This document shows positions 46,190 through 58,666 of a stretch of 64,000 bases of DNA, piece after piece. Each line of letters opens with the position of its first letter. The first letter of the stretch is position 1. A model generated the notes under the pieces. That model searched no databases and was not told where the DNA came from. It was given only the letters and a program-made list of their open reading frames with translations. The stretch lies in contig CP136068.1 of NCBI GenBank assembly GCA_032622095.1, forward strand, positions 159,111,465-159,175,464, given 5' to 3'. Source of the stretch: Siphonodentalium dalli. Lineage: Eukaryota; Mollusca; Scaphopoda; Gadilida; Siphonodentaliidae. The translations under genes were made by a program, and so were the position numbers.

Positions 46190-46760
46190 CTTTTTAGGTA
46201 AACAGTGCCAATGCGTTCTCTTATACATGCGGTCTCCCTATGTAACAATATTTACCTTGACCTTTTAGACCAGTGCATTCTCTTATATATACGAGACTCC
46301 CTATGGGAGACTCGCATATAAAACATAGTGCACTGGCACATGATCTTTAATGATGCACCAGCGCGGCTCCGTTTATGGAAGGGTTAACCCTTTACCCAAC
46401 AAACCGGCCAAAACCGGCCAAATAAAGCTTCAACAGCCTAAAATATCTTCGGTCTGTCTCAATAGAACCATACAAATATGGATATCATTGGAACCGGCAC
46501 CTTGACCACATTGTGATAGTTACAGTTATGCCCTGTGCCAATGCATTCTCTTATATATGCGAGTCGACCATAGGTCGCCTCGCATATATAAGAGAATGCA
46601 TTGGCCTAACAAAATTCTTTTTTAACACTTTTTACCATTTTTTCTTACATTCTTTAACAATTTTATAATTTTTAATGTGTTAAGCCAATGCATTCTCTTA
46701 TATATGCGAGGCGACCTATGGTCGACTCGCATATATAAGAGAATGCATTGGCACAGGGCC
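46190..46760. repeat. Cluster of self-palindromic 69-bp cassettes
   Basis: Two complete cassettes (46537-46605 and 46682-46752) read 'gccaatgcattctcttatat', a centre with GTCGAC or its neighbour, and the reverse complement back. They stand in opposite orientation around a 76-bp A/T core. Two more degenerate copies lie at about 46208-46325. The same cassette ends the element at 9727-10090, and a faint copy lies near 54016. Confidence 0.85.
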
Positions 46761-46876
46761 CGTCTGTTGGGTAAAGGATTAAACACCCTCGTGCATGTAA
46801 GCGGTTTTTTTGCGGGACATGAACGTTTATTTCAAAATTATACCACCCCTAGTCAAGTGGTCCTGAATAGAGTTAT

Positions 46877-47518
46877 CACCCCTAGTCAAGTGGTCCTGCA
46901 AATCTGCTATGATGATGTTAGGGCAAACTGATGCTGTTAAGAAAAAGTACCGTTATTTTTTCTAAAGTTTTCAGTTTTGTGGTGTTTGTCTAATCGGAGG
47001 GATTTGAGAAAAAGCCAGTGTCTGTATGAAACATTCAAGAACATATATATTTTTTTTAATTGAATAATGGCTGCTCTGGTGTTTGTTAAATTAATAATGG
47101 CTGCGCTGGTGTTTGTTAAATTAATAATGGCTGCGCTGGTGTTTGTTAAATTAATAATGGCTGCGCTGGTGTTTGTTAAATTAATAATGGCTGCGGTGGT
47201 GTTTGTTAAATTAATAATGGCTGCGCTGTTGTTTGTAAAACGACATGAATAGCCAAATTGGGGCTTGAGTCGATTTTCAACAACTAATACAATTAGTATT
47301 ACAACTATTTCGCAAAATATATGTTTCTCGAATATTTTATACAAATAAAGGCTGTTTTTCGATATGCTCAGATTATTCGAAAACCACAAAAATGACAACT
47401 TTAGAAAAAATAACGGTACTTTTTCTTAACAGCATCAGTTTGTCCTAACAGCATCATAGCAATTCAGCAGAACCCAACCGCATCATACCTCATTTGCAGG
47501 ACCACTTGGTCAGGGGTG
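46877..47518. mobile_element. Long-TIR MITE with a minisatellite core
   Basis: The ends 'cacccctagtcaagtggtcc' and 'ggaccacttggtcaggggtg' are inverted repeats. Pairing continues inward for about 100 bp ('gctgttaagaaaaagtaccg' with 'cggtactttttcttaacagc'). TAT stands on both sides. The core is a 30-bp tandem repeat. An extra copy of the left terminus lies just outside (46844). Confidence 0.8.
47063..47235. repeat. 30-bp tandem repeat, six copies
   Basis: The unit 'taataatggctgcgctggtg' plus 'tttgttaaat' is nearly perfect in six copies. Open frames on both strands (MAALVFVKLI on plus) follow from the unit length. Confidence 0.95.
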
Positions 47519-48525
47519 TATACTCATGTGTGTGCATTCCATTGTTTATTGACATCGCTTCGTGTTGAGTTTGTCCTCAGGACTGGCAGAAGTCGATTAC
47601 ATGATGTTGGATAGTACAATGTTATCAGGATCCTCCCTCATATCTCGCACCGAGCTCATCAAACTTTCACAAGTCAATACTCTGCAAGTTTAACCGGGCA
47701 CCTAAAGCTGACAATTACTTCCAACCAGTACTACCATAATATGTTTGCATGGAGGTCTAATCAATACAGTGCATATAGGCCCGAGGGTAATAATAGTTTA
47801 CCTTTGGGGGACACAGACTGATGTTGGGAACTCATGAGACTACGACAACAAACAGCATCGGCACCCAATTGTATGTAACATGACATGCATACTAAATACA
47901 GTGGGTGCGGTTCTGTGGTTTGATGTGCCAGATTTGCCCACATCTTGCCCCATTTGATGTTCCTGTAACTATTCCTCTATTAGGGCGCATAAATGCGAGC
48001 AACTAAACTATGGTCCTAAAAGGGATAGAAACTTCCCATGTTAGGGAGTGGAGGTACCACTTATTGGGTGAATGCTACTTAGGGGTCAAGTTTAGCCGTC
48101 TCCCGATGGCAGCCCAACCACCAGTTTAGTAAAATATTCAGCTACGTAAAAGGTTTAGGTCCACACCTCCAAATAGATAAGCTGCGTTGCTAATTCATTT
48201 TTGAATGCTCTCCAATAAAAAATGTCGCATATTAAAACTATTATTATGTAAACAGATGTTAATGTTATTTTTAAACAAACTTTGCTGATAATGAAGTAAA
48301 TGTGAATATCTAGTCGAGATATGATTAGAATATTTTGCAATGCTTTAACTTTTTCCAATGTTTAATGTCAACATTTTGTACAAACTTGCGTATCTTATTG
48401 ATCAGCAATGCAACTCTGACTGTAACTGTAATGTTTACATAACAGTCGTTTTGTGAAATGAAACATTGTAGAGAGTGCATTGTGAAATATCTCACTGCAC
48501 ACTGTTATCCACAAATTCCGGTATA
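47519..48525. other. Spacer, no gene recognised
   Basis: No exon or repeat is recognised on either strand. Confidence 0.5.
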
Positions 48526-48719
48526 CACTTTTAGAAATTACCGTCGTTTCGACGGTTTCGGGCCGTAATAATCGACGGTCCCATACCGTTTCATCAGTTT
48601 GACGGTGCCATACCGTTATTTTATGTGCCCATGAAAATTGTCTAAATTCAATATTTTCATGCCGTCAAAATTCAATAGTATATTTATCGGCGACCGTATT
48701 ATATCCCATATAAAAATCC

Positions 48720-49725
48720 ACCATGGTGCCACCATGGTAATACCATGGTGGTAGCAAATTTACCATGGCACCAACATAGTAATAGAAATTTCACCATGTT
48801 ATTTCACCATGATAGTTTGAAAACTACCATGGTGTTACGGTGATAGACCATTTCACCATGTTAACTTACCATGGTTGAACCATGGTAACACCATATTGGT
48901 ACCATACTTACCATGGCACGAACATAGTAATAGAGATATCACCATGGTATTACACCAAGATAGTTTGAAAATCGCCCTGGTGTTACAGTGATAGACCATT
49001 TCACAATGTTATATTTACATACACCTAATATCTCTTCCGATTTCCCCATAGCGTTACGGTAGACACGCCCCCTAATTCAATGTGTCCATAGACCTATGAA
49101 CGTAACGTGACGTCTCTTTCATTGTAGTTCATAGGTTTATAAACACATTGGTGCCGGAAATCACCGAGGATTGTCGGACATGAACGACTGCTTAACTATT
49201 CAGCACGTCCGGGCTCTACCCCATCGATCACATTAATTTGTGACTACGTGTGTGGACACTCGTGATTCATTACAAGTTAAGACATTTCGTCTTATGTGTA
49301 TACAGTACGGTGAAATTGCGTTTTTCCGCTCTCCGTCAACGGATTCTCACAATGTTTGGTTTTCTAAAAAGCAAGCATTCGCACTATCCGAACTGAACTC
49401 AATTCGTCTATTAAATTTGAATAAATAATGTATGGGGAAGACAGACAATCCTAGTTGATAATGAATTTAAGTATATAAATATAAATAATAAACGGCGGAT
49501 TCAACTGGGTCATGGGTTTTGACCGCGATAAATATTCCTCAAAATCCCATGACCACATTGAAACCGCCGTTCATTTCTTATAACTTACCATCCATGGTTG
49601 GACCATGGTAACACCATATTGTTACCATATTTACCATGGTACGAGCATGGTGATAGACATTTCAACATGGTATTTCACCATGATAGTTTGACAATCATCA
49701 TGTTGTTACGTTGGTAGTGCCCGAT
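48720..49725. repeat. CCATGGT-rich tandem repeat, interrupted
   Basis: Three units of about 140 bp carry 'accatggtaacaccatattg', 'taccatggcacgaacatagt' and 'tttcaccatgatagtttgaa'. The second and third units are separated by an insertion of about 570 bp (about 49013-49579) flanked by 'ttata'. Confidence 0.75.
49491..49572. repeat. Hairpin with about 32-bp arms
   Basis: 'aacggcggattcaactgggt' then 'catgggttttga' pairs with 'tcaaaatcccatgacc' and 'ttgaaaccgccgtt'. It lies inside the insertion that splits the CCATGGT array. Confidence 0.75.
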
Positions 49726-51330
49726 ATTGGTTTTCCTTTTCAAGTTACCAATTTTGACCGTTGGCCAAGTAGTTCGCCATATATCAGGTGTCGTTACCTA
49801 ATGTTTAACTAAGCAACGATAAATACAACTGTTTCGTGGTTGTACTGTTACTATGCTGAAGATAGTATGTTCAGGTACGAGTTCAATTATATATAATAAT
49901 TATAATAATGTCATTGACGATTATCAATAATAATATGTATCCTGTATTTAACATATGTTATCGTACAACGGCGAGGTCGCATGATTTATGTGTACCCAAT
50001 CTTCCCAATAAAAGTTACCAGTGTTTTTGCAAATCACCGGTTTTACATGTGGCGGCTTTATGCTGAGATTTTTATTTCGATAAAATCACTGTCAATCAGA
50101 CGTGATATTGACGTCGAACGAACTAAAAGAGATGATACATTACATAAATAGCAACCATGGCATATTGGGAGAGCGGATAAAATCAGGAGTAAAAGAGAAG
50201 ATATGGAAATAATCTGCGAAAAGAGTCATGGTGTATTGTCGAACTAATTCTTCAGCTGCTTTCAACAATTGGACAAGCTTGAACCTTTATTCTACATGTG
50301 AAAGAACGGCGGATGAAATAGCTGCTGCCAGAATTAGATTTGTGCCCGATGACTCATACAAGGCTACATATGGTGTGGTTAACATTTTTCGCAGTGGCGT
50401 TGTGGACAATTACCCCAAGTTCATTCCGGGCTTGGTTTGGTGATCGAGACTGTTACCTGTTCCATTGTGGATAGTTGTTAAGACGGTCTGATTTCGGTTC
50501 CTTTGATAACCGGACAAGTTTGAATTCTGCGAAAACGGGCTTAATCATTGACAATTTCCACTAAATTCGAGAGTAGAGATTCATGCCAATCGATTCATGG
50601 CATGATCCAGGGTGTGATATCATTCGACTCCGGGCTGATTTTGAAATTGGCAGTGTTGTGACTTAGTATCAAAACACTGGCACAATTACTGACACAAGCG
50701 GATACAGGTACAATTAACACGAGCTTCGATGTCAACCAATAGTGACAATAATAACAACGAGCAGCTACATGCATTTATATTATAAAGTTGACAATCCAAT
50801 TGACCTTCTTTTGAATATGATTGTTTCAAAGCATATGCATGTACATTTACAAGAGAGGATATACATGTACATGTACCGTTCGCACCTGTGTAATTCACAA
50901 GAGCTTCAATGTCAACAACAACACCGTAAATGAAGAAGTGACGCCGCGCAGTGACGGATGATCACATATCTACAATTCCAACTGTACAATATTACACGGA
51001 CCAATTCATCCCGTGTTCATCAATTTTCATTGAAACGTGTGGATATGAGACATTGTCATCATTCGCCATGTTATCTTCAAGTTATTACGACAATTTACTG
51101 GGAGTACACTCTTGGTTGGATGTTCTTATCAAACTATCTTTGGGTGACTGACTGATATTGATACTAAATGTCGTGAAAACAGCAGTATACAGTTTGATGC
51201 ATCATGCTTTATAATTTCAAGGAAAATGTGTGACAACAGGAGAACATTGTCGCCAAGTCATTGCGCACAGTTATTATGGGATCTGCTGTTTTCTTGAAGG
51301 TTCCAATCCCAACAAGCTGTTATTGATATA

Positions 51331-51807
51331 CAGTACCAGTCAAAAGAAGTGGTATGTTAAACACGCCCAATATCATCGCAATAATATTGCAAGTGGAAAC
51401 ACTTATAAGCATGTCGCTTGTGATATTATTGCAATATTTTGCGCTTAATATCTCAATAGTTCGCCTTAATATTGCGACATCTTGCGCTCAAAATTGTGAC
51501 ACTTTAATCAAATTATTGCTTCTTTTATATTGTTTATTGTATAAATAGAGACACTGTTTTAGATGTGTATATAATTATAATTGTAAATATGCTATATGTA
51601 CACTATATGTACTAATATAAATATAACACTATCGGGTCTGTATGAGATTTAGTGTGCTTAGTATCGTAATATTTTGCATTCAATATTGCAATAATAAGCG
51701 CGACAGATTGTTGGTATTGTGGTATAATCACGCCTTTTTCTAAATTAAGCACGCTCAATATCGCAATAAAGGTGCGCCTGAAAATACCACTTCTTCTGAC
51801 TGTTACG
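51331..51807. mobile_element. Nested MITE in CACTA copy B
   Basis: Same family and same position as 3519-4026. The left end 'cagtaccagtcaaaagaagt' is intact; the other end is degraded ('actgttacgg'). Confidence 0.75.
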
Positions 51808-52626
51808 GAATTGTCATGATGTACGGATTCACCTGTTAAACACAAACTGCGTTTACAAGTGACTGGACAATTTCACGCCATACATGTTACAAAAGAGTAT
51901 GCCATTAAGATATTTTACTTTTACATGTAAATCAATTTGAGTTTTAACTGTGAAACATGTAGCTTTGTTCTTATGGCTTAAAAGGGCATGCCGATTTATG
52001 TTTTAGAATGGTCGAAATTAGTATTACTCATAACTGAATAGTAATGGGTTGTCTTATCCGCTATTACTAGTACCGTTTTGTATTTACAGCCATTTGTATA
52101 CAGTAGTTAGTGAAAGGCGAACACATTACGCGTGCGCAGCCTTTTTCCGGATTAAATTCTACGAGGCAGAAAACAAGCTTGATCCTCTGCAAACTGCATT
52201 GAAAATTTACATTTCATCAACACTATGATCGTAACATAAGAACTAAGATGTATTTTTGATTTAAGAATAATACTAGTTTCGACCATTCAAAAACATATGA
52301 ATCGTAATGCCTGCCATATTGTCACCATGGGAACCTGGCTAATTCTACGGTAAATTAGCAAATTAAGAGCAAAAAATTGGTGTTGACCCGTGAAAAATAC
52401 CATTGGTCTGACCGTTATTAGTTACTGTCTTGATATTAATTAAACGGTGCTGAACCGTAACAAATAGAACGGTCTGACAGTTACTGGTTACGGTCTGCCA
52501 TTTACTTAAACGGTTTTATACCGTGGAACATGCTACGGCCTGACCGTATGTTTAACGGTCAAATGTTGGCAGCGATGTTGCGCGGTCTCAGACCGTTAAA
52601 GCGACGGTTTTTTTTCTAACAGTGTA

Positions 52627-55259
52627 CAGTAATTATAATGGTCGTCATTATATTTCGGAAGCAATGTTCTTCGCCACACATAAATTTACAACTATACGAC
52701 TAGATAAATATAGTCATATATCTATCCTTGAGTTGCGAAACCACCCTCGAGACTAAAACGGACAGTGATGTTCCAGTAACGGAAGGAAAAATAATATTGT
52801 TGGGCAGTGAAAACTATATTTTAAATATATTTGTCTGAATATATGCCCTTTGCACACACAATGAAAATAGGACAAAATCAGCATATTGCTGGGTTTTTGT
52901 TGGAAGGGATACATAAGCCTTGACATTTTTGCGATCAACCCAGCGGTCGTGCTGGTCCATATACACAAGGCGACGCCAAACCACGATTTACAATGCAAAT
53001 AATCCAGATCGGCGACTGATTAGCATTGTTTTACTATGATCAGATATTGATAAACGTGATCTCATGTTGTTTCGGTTAGTGATTCAGTTTAAATTTTTCA
53101 CGGTGTCGGTCAAATTAATAGGAGCGGATGTCTGGACTATTGGCGGGTGGGTTACCAGAATCATCACAATTTTTGTCTGGTCGAATGAATCTAATTAAGA
53201 CCAAACTAAAACATATGAATCAGGTTTTCTCTTCTGATGAGATGAAGGAACAATACTATTGCAGTTGAATTCACAGTTATGTAAAGGAAATTCAGAATTA
53301 ATGTGGCAATACTAACAGCTATGCTCTAATTAATCGACTCTCCTTAACGAGGTTGATCACCGGTATTCCCGCAGTTCTCGACGTGTTCATGTGATCAACC
53401 GCAGTCAATTATAGTACTGCCGATCACATCGCGTTCTCTGATAGATCGCATTATTTTTGAATTTTTGGTGAAGATAATATAAACTTAATAAACTAAATAA
53501 CATTTATAAACTGCAGATTAACAGATTTTCTTGTCAAAAAATAAACTTATGAGCGAAAATAAATTTGGATTTTCTAAAGGATAGAATATACAACTGCATT
53601 TCATAGTTCGTTGATATAAATTATTTTGCAGACCGCTTTACGCTGCCTTGATACATTGAATAGGCAATTACTCTTCGATAAAATGCCACCACCGTAGTGA
53701 AGGGACAAACATTCCGTTCTCTGTAATCACACTCTATTCTATAGTTCAAGAGCCACGTTTGTGTGTCTTCAATTTTATCGATTGCATGTTTGCTCATCCG
53801 ATAGAGTGCAATTAACGTGATACTCATCAGTATGTTCTTGAATGACAGTTGGACGTGTCTAACGCATGTCACAAATGTTTGGTTTGTACCCTCCGTTTTA
53901 GGTGTCCCCACTCGGCATTTCGCGAATTCCTAAGACAGTTGTTTGTCGGTACCGGTTGATCACAGCAGAGAGGTATTATTTAACGCTTCCGTGACTGGAG
54001 CTTCCTCAATCCAATGCCAATACATTATCTGTATATATATGCGGGTCCCCATGACAACTGAACTTCCACTTTAACCCCATTGATTGCCGTATTTAAAGGT
54101 ACTCAATCCGATCAGAGGGTCCCCGTATCATCACATTCCAACAACAACAACAACATTTTTTGAAGTGCTGCTTCAGTTATCAGAATCTAATATTTGCCCA
54201 AAAATAACGAAAAGCACAATCAACTATAGTATAAAATTGCACAAAACCTGTTATTTATCAACATTTTGTTCAACGAAATTTTGCCGGTTTGTCAAATATC
54301 TGACACAAAAAGCCACTTGATTTTAGAGTTATCCATCTTTACCCGCAATTTGGTCTATGACATTCTTCTCGTTGACTGTCTATTGGGCCAATTAAAATAA
54401 ACATAATAGATTTCAAACATCGACATCTGATTACTCTGAGCTGTGATGGGTGGGTTCCTCGACTCGAATCAAATATGTTTTACACCTGAAGCCCAGGAAA
54501 TAGTAATTTGCGAGCGTGAATTCTAATTGAGTACCTTTCAGAATTTAAAGAGCGTGTTTTATTATAGAAAATATTTAATGTCGCAATTAATCTTACCATG
54601 GAATGTGCTATTTGAAATTTCGCATATACTGTAAGTATGACTTCGTGACATATTGTTGATAATTATAATGTCATCAGACAAGGTAATTTTAATATATCTG
54701 AGACTAAATCTCAACACTGAAGAATGTGGGATTTTCGAGATTTGCTCAAAATGTGGGGCCATCACAAATTAGGAAGCATGTGCCAATTTACCATAGAGAG
54801 GACTCTGAAGTGTAACTTGTAACAAGGCGTGATTTCAGAAAAGCAACATAGTTATACCACCAGATACAGTAATACACAAAACTATGGGTCGATATCTCAG
54901 TAATACTGTCCAATTTAGACTGTTATCGGTACAATCAATACATATGGCTGTCATGTGCAACTTAGTGAACACACATTTTCTCTTTGTTTTTGGTCATCAA
55001 AATAGAAAGTAGTTGTCATTGACTTTGTTAGAAATTACTTTAAACGTTATAATATATACTGTATTTGTACGCATCGCGTTGATATGCCCCGCTGAGGTGA
55101 TCAAACGGGAATATGGAATTGAATACTTATTTTCATACCTTGCTTATCCAAATTGGCAGAAAGCAACGCATGCTCATATATTAAGGATACACAGCTGCTT
55201 CAATAGGAATCATTGCCGTGTGTATATTGCGAAAATGTGTCCGTGCGAAGTTCAGACGT
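52627..55259. other. Spacer, exon-like minus-strand frames of unknown nature
   Basis: The minus frame near 52780-52990 reads 'WRRLVYMDQHDRWVDRKNVK', and the minus frame 53621-53911 reads 'LMSITLIALYRMSKHAIDK' and 'NYRIECDYRERNVC'. Both look protein-like, but no family, start or phase-matched splice sites could be established. The rest is AT-rich. Confidence 0.2.
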
Positions 55260-55271
55260 TACGTTTCATCA

Positions 55272-55790
55272 AATGGTACAATCGGTGCGGCTGGTATTAA
55301 TGGTACAATCGGTGCGGCTGGTATTAATGGTACAATCGGTGCGGCTGGTATTAATGGTACAATCGGTGCGGCTGGTGTTAATGGTACAATCGATGCGGCT
55401 GGTATTAATGGTACAATCGGTGCGGCTGGTATTAATGGTACAATCGGTGCGGCTGGTATTAATGGTACAATCGGTGCGGCTTCTATTAATGGTACAATCG
55501 GTGCGGCTGGTATTAATGGTACAATCGGTGCGGCTGGTATTAATGGTACAATCGGTGCGGCTGGTATTAATGGTGCAATCGGTGCGGCTGCTATTAATGG
55601 TACAATCGGTGCGCCTGCTATTAATTGTACAATCGGTGCGGCTGGTATTAATGGTACAATCGGTGCGGCTGGTATTAATGGTACAATCGGTGCGGCTGGT
55701 ATTAATGGTACAATCGGTGCGGCTGGTATTAATGGTACAATCGGTGCGGCTGATATTAATGGTACAATCGGTGCGGCTGGTATTATTTTT
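55272..55790. repeat. 27-bp minisatellite, about 19 copies
   Basis: The unit has three 9-bp parts, each starting GGT: 'ggtacaatc', 'ggtgcggct' and 'ggtattaat'. One plus frame therefore spells Gly-X-Y triplets (GTI GAA GIN). Variants change Gly codons as freely as others and all frames stay open, so I treat it as non-coding. Confidence 0.95.
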
Positions 55791-55799
55791 CCGTAATAT

Positions 55800-56696
55800 T
55801 AATTGAACGCTATATTCTTTCAGGGGTAGTGAGCCCTGGTACTCAAATGAAAAAGTACATACTATGCCTTTAACGTGAAACACTAATAATCAGTTCGCTT
55901 CATATTTAAATATAGGTGACCACGGAAACTAAATACAGTATTGATGTTGATGCATTTGAATTGTTATATTATTACACTGTCATTACTGGAAAGACAACTT
56001 TGAAGTTATCACTACAAATGTTTGACCGATTCCCATAATCATGATATGTTAAACATTTAAACTGTTTTTTATGACTCAACACTAATGGCAGTGAACTCAA
56101 TGAGGACTGGAACCCAAGTTTCCAAACTGAAACGAGAGCTGACATCAATGTACGCGCGATATCCAAACCTGGGAACCATTTTCAACTTTTGCCACAAGAT
56201 GTTTACGCATTCACATTAAGCTTTACGTGGCGTTGTTTAAACATGAAATGCACTGTTAGCACATATACGTGTATGTGTGTGAAGTGCGAAAGATTTTGTT
56301 AGAAATGCAATGAATGTTCCCTTTGCATTCCGTTAACAATCAGCCCGGCTCCACCAAAGTCGACACATGTAACTGTCACGGGGATTGATTTACAAAAGAC
56401 ACTATGCATACGCGTTATAATCAAGATTTAAGCCGCACCAATATTCCTTTTTTCAAGTTGAATAATCCATGCTATATACTTGCGACTTATGTGGGATAGA
56501 CTGTTGTGCGATATATATACGACTCACTATGATACCAAATTGGCTTCAAACAGAAATTCACCTGATAAAACTTCTCAATGAAACACTAATTCAATTTGAG
56601 GTCACATCGAGAAACGTCAATCTTGATGAGATATTTGGAATTGGACACAACATACAACAGATTGTCAGCGAGTAATTACTGGTCAGTTGAAACTTA
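55800..56696. other. Spacer with one exon-like frame
   Basis: The plus frame ending at the TAA at 56673-56675 reads 'IHLIKLLNETLIQFEVTSRN' and 'NLDEIFGIGHNIQQIVSE' after a possible acceptor (cttcaaacag). It could be the last exon of an unknown gene or an old fragment; no partner exons were found. Confidence 0.3.
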
Positions 56697-57926
56697 GGGC
56701 GCGTACACAGGAATCTGCAAGAAAATATCTGCAAGAAAATATCAGGTAAAATTGCACACTGATATTTTCTTGCTGCAAAGATTACGCCCGTGAGAACGCG
56801 GCGGTTTAGACGGCGTTGATTGAGCTCAATCAGAACAGTATTAGTCATGCTGGTTCAAGTGAATTGCGTCCGGTAAATAATCTATAGTCCATTTTGGCAA
56901 TTCATAGCTTTGTGAAATTTCCAACTGTTGACATGTATTACGGAAGTCGGGTGGGATTAGGCACCCACCGACCTGTAGCAACGTTGCTGATCTCATGCCC
57001 AAATACCTTCTGCATAATGAGAAAGTGGTCACGATATTTGGAAATTTGGAAATGTTATAATATCATAGTGCATGCATATGTGGGGTGACAAATGTTATTA
57101 TGGTTTTGTGACACATCGGATGACCCCACCCCCATTGAGACCCCATATGAAGTTTTCAGGAGATTGTTTCTTGGTTCATGGGGCTGTGGTGTACATTACG
57201 TTACCGAACTTACATGGGTGAATGTGGAGACATGTAACCCCCGCCAACTATGGCCAAAGTTTTCACCAGTTGGAAACAATATTAGTTGGAAATTTCACAC
57301 CAACAATGGTTTGAAATTGAGTCTGATTCTTCAACCATTAATGTATGTGGAATTAGTGGTTTTAGACCAACATTTGCATTTCTTCCTACTTTGGTTAAAA
57401 TATTGGTTTGGAATTTCTTCTAGGGCCTTCCCTCCCCGGTGTCCAGTCAAAATTCAAGGCATGTGAGGTACAAGATGGGACATTCAATGACGATGGGAGG
57501 TGTGCAAATTAAATTATGTGATCTTGGGTCTTTGGTCCGGTTCAATAGGGGGTGCAGTTGGAAATCCATGGACATCCTCCGTCAGCGAAAACTATCAAAA
57601 GATATACGTCCCCATACATATCCATATAATAGCTAAGCGATTATGTCAAACAATCCAACATGGAATTACGAAGTCAATTGTTGAAACAGGCGATAATATT
57701 GATGAATCATAACTCGAGTGCGTGAACGGTTACCAGCGTGTCCCTTATAGAGAATAGTTAACGGATACCGATGGCCACCAATCAAGGTGATCACTTATCA
57801 CCAACTGGCGATAAAATATCAGCGCGCTGCCTTCGTCGGATATTTTCCGGTATTATTTATTTCATTGGTCAAGTAAGTCACATGTGGCATACCTGATATT
57901 TTCTTGCCCGCCATGTATACGCGCCC
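56697..57926. mobile_element. PIF/Harbinger-type MITE
   Basis: The ends 'gggcgcgtacacagga' and 'catgtatacgcgccc' are inverted. 'gcaagaaaatatcagg' at the left pairs with 'cctgatattttcttgc' at the right. TTA stands on both sides (56694-56696 and 57927-57929). An extra internal copy of the 'gatattttcttgc' motif lies near 56761. No transposase is recognised. Confidence 0.75.
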
Positions 57927-57929
57927 TTA

Positions 57930-58666
57930 CTGTTGCCACTTTATGCACATCGACGCATAGCTAGTAGATTACATATACGTGCAGTGAACCATTATATCAT
58001 TGTATCGTCTTTATATTAACACTAGCAGGGTTAGCCGGCGTTGCCCAGTTTAAAGTGGTGTGAAACCCTCTGCAAGTTGTGAATATTTGTTGGGAATAGA
58101 GAATACTCTTGCTCAAAGTGTTGCACGTATTCTCATAAATTGTATATTCAAATAGCATCAAAAAACATAATTCTTACAGTCATGGAATATATGTAGTGGC
58201 TCACCTTGTCGATTGTCATTTTGAGATGTATCAATCAATCTAGTGGGTTGGACTAAGATCTTGTGGACACCTGGCTATCATATCTCCATGAAGATACAAA
58301 TGTTTTAAGAACTTTCCAGATGCTCCTCTGTTCATGGTGCTATATATTGGCTAAATATTCTCAATTTAAAAGAAATGTTGCTGCGCTGTACATCAGCTAC
58401 ATATGTCAGACACAGAGCGAGGTTTTGAGTTGTTTATGTCAGTCGATGATTGTGTTCTAAAACAATCCGCTGTCGGGCAGCTACACCGTTGCCAGATGTC
58501 AGTATTGGAGGATCCTGGAAAGTCATGTGCTACTGACTGCGTTCTCTTTTATATCAGAAGAACAATATACTCAATTATACAATCCTCTGACGGTTCGAGG
58601 TCTCTCAGTTTGCAAGCATATATGTATCTCTTAAATAGAATGATAAATATACTGTTAATGCTTCTT
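57930..58666. other. Spacer, no gene recognised
   Basis: AT-rich sequence without recognised features. Confidence 0.5.

Larger units (their letters stand above)
48526..52624 (-). mobile_element. CACTA/EnSpm-like DNA transposon, copy B (reversed, longer)
   Basis: It starts CACTTTTAGAAATTACCGTC and ends CTAACAGTG with TA on both sides (48524-48525 and 52625-52626). It matches copy A (2700-5272) in reverse, including subterminal ACCGT motifs and the nested MITE. About 1.7 kb (48705-50465) replaces roughly 150 bp of copy A. That extra part holds a CCATGG-rich array and unassigned sequence with an open plus-strand frame (50228-50443) that I could not identify. No transposase is seen. Confidence 0.85.

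Noticed and set aside
47067-47252. Frame with repeated MAALVFVKLI
   Set aside because: It is a translation of the 30-bp tandem repeat inside a MITE.
55213-55883. Collagen-like protein of about 190 residues
   Set aside because: All plus frames and one minus frame are open, no ATG context exists, and Gly codons vary as freely as others.
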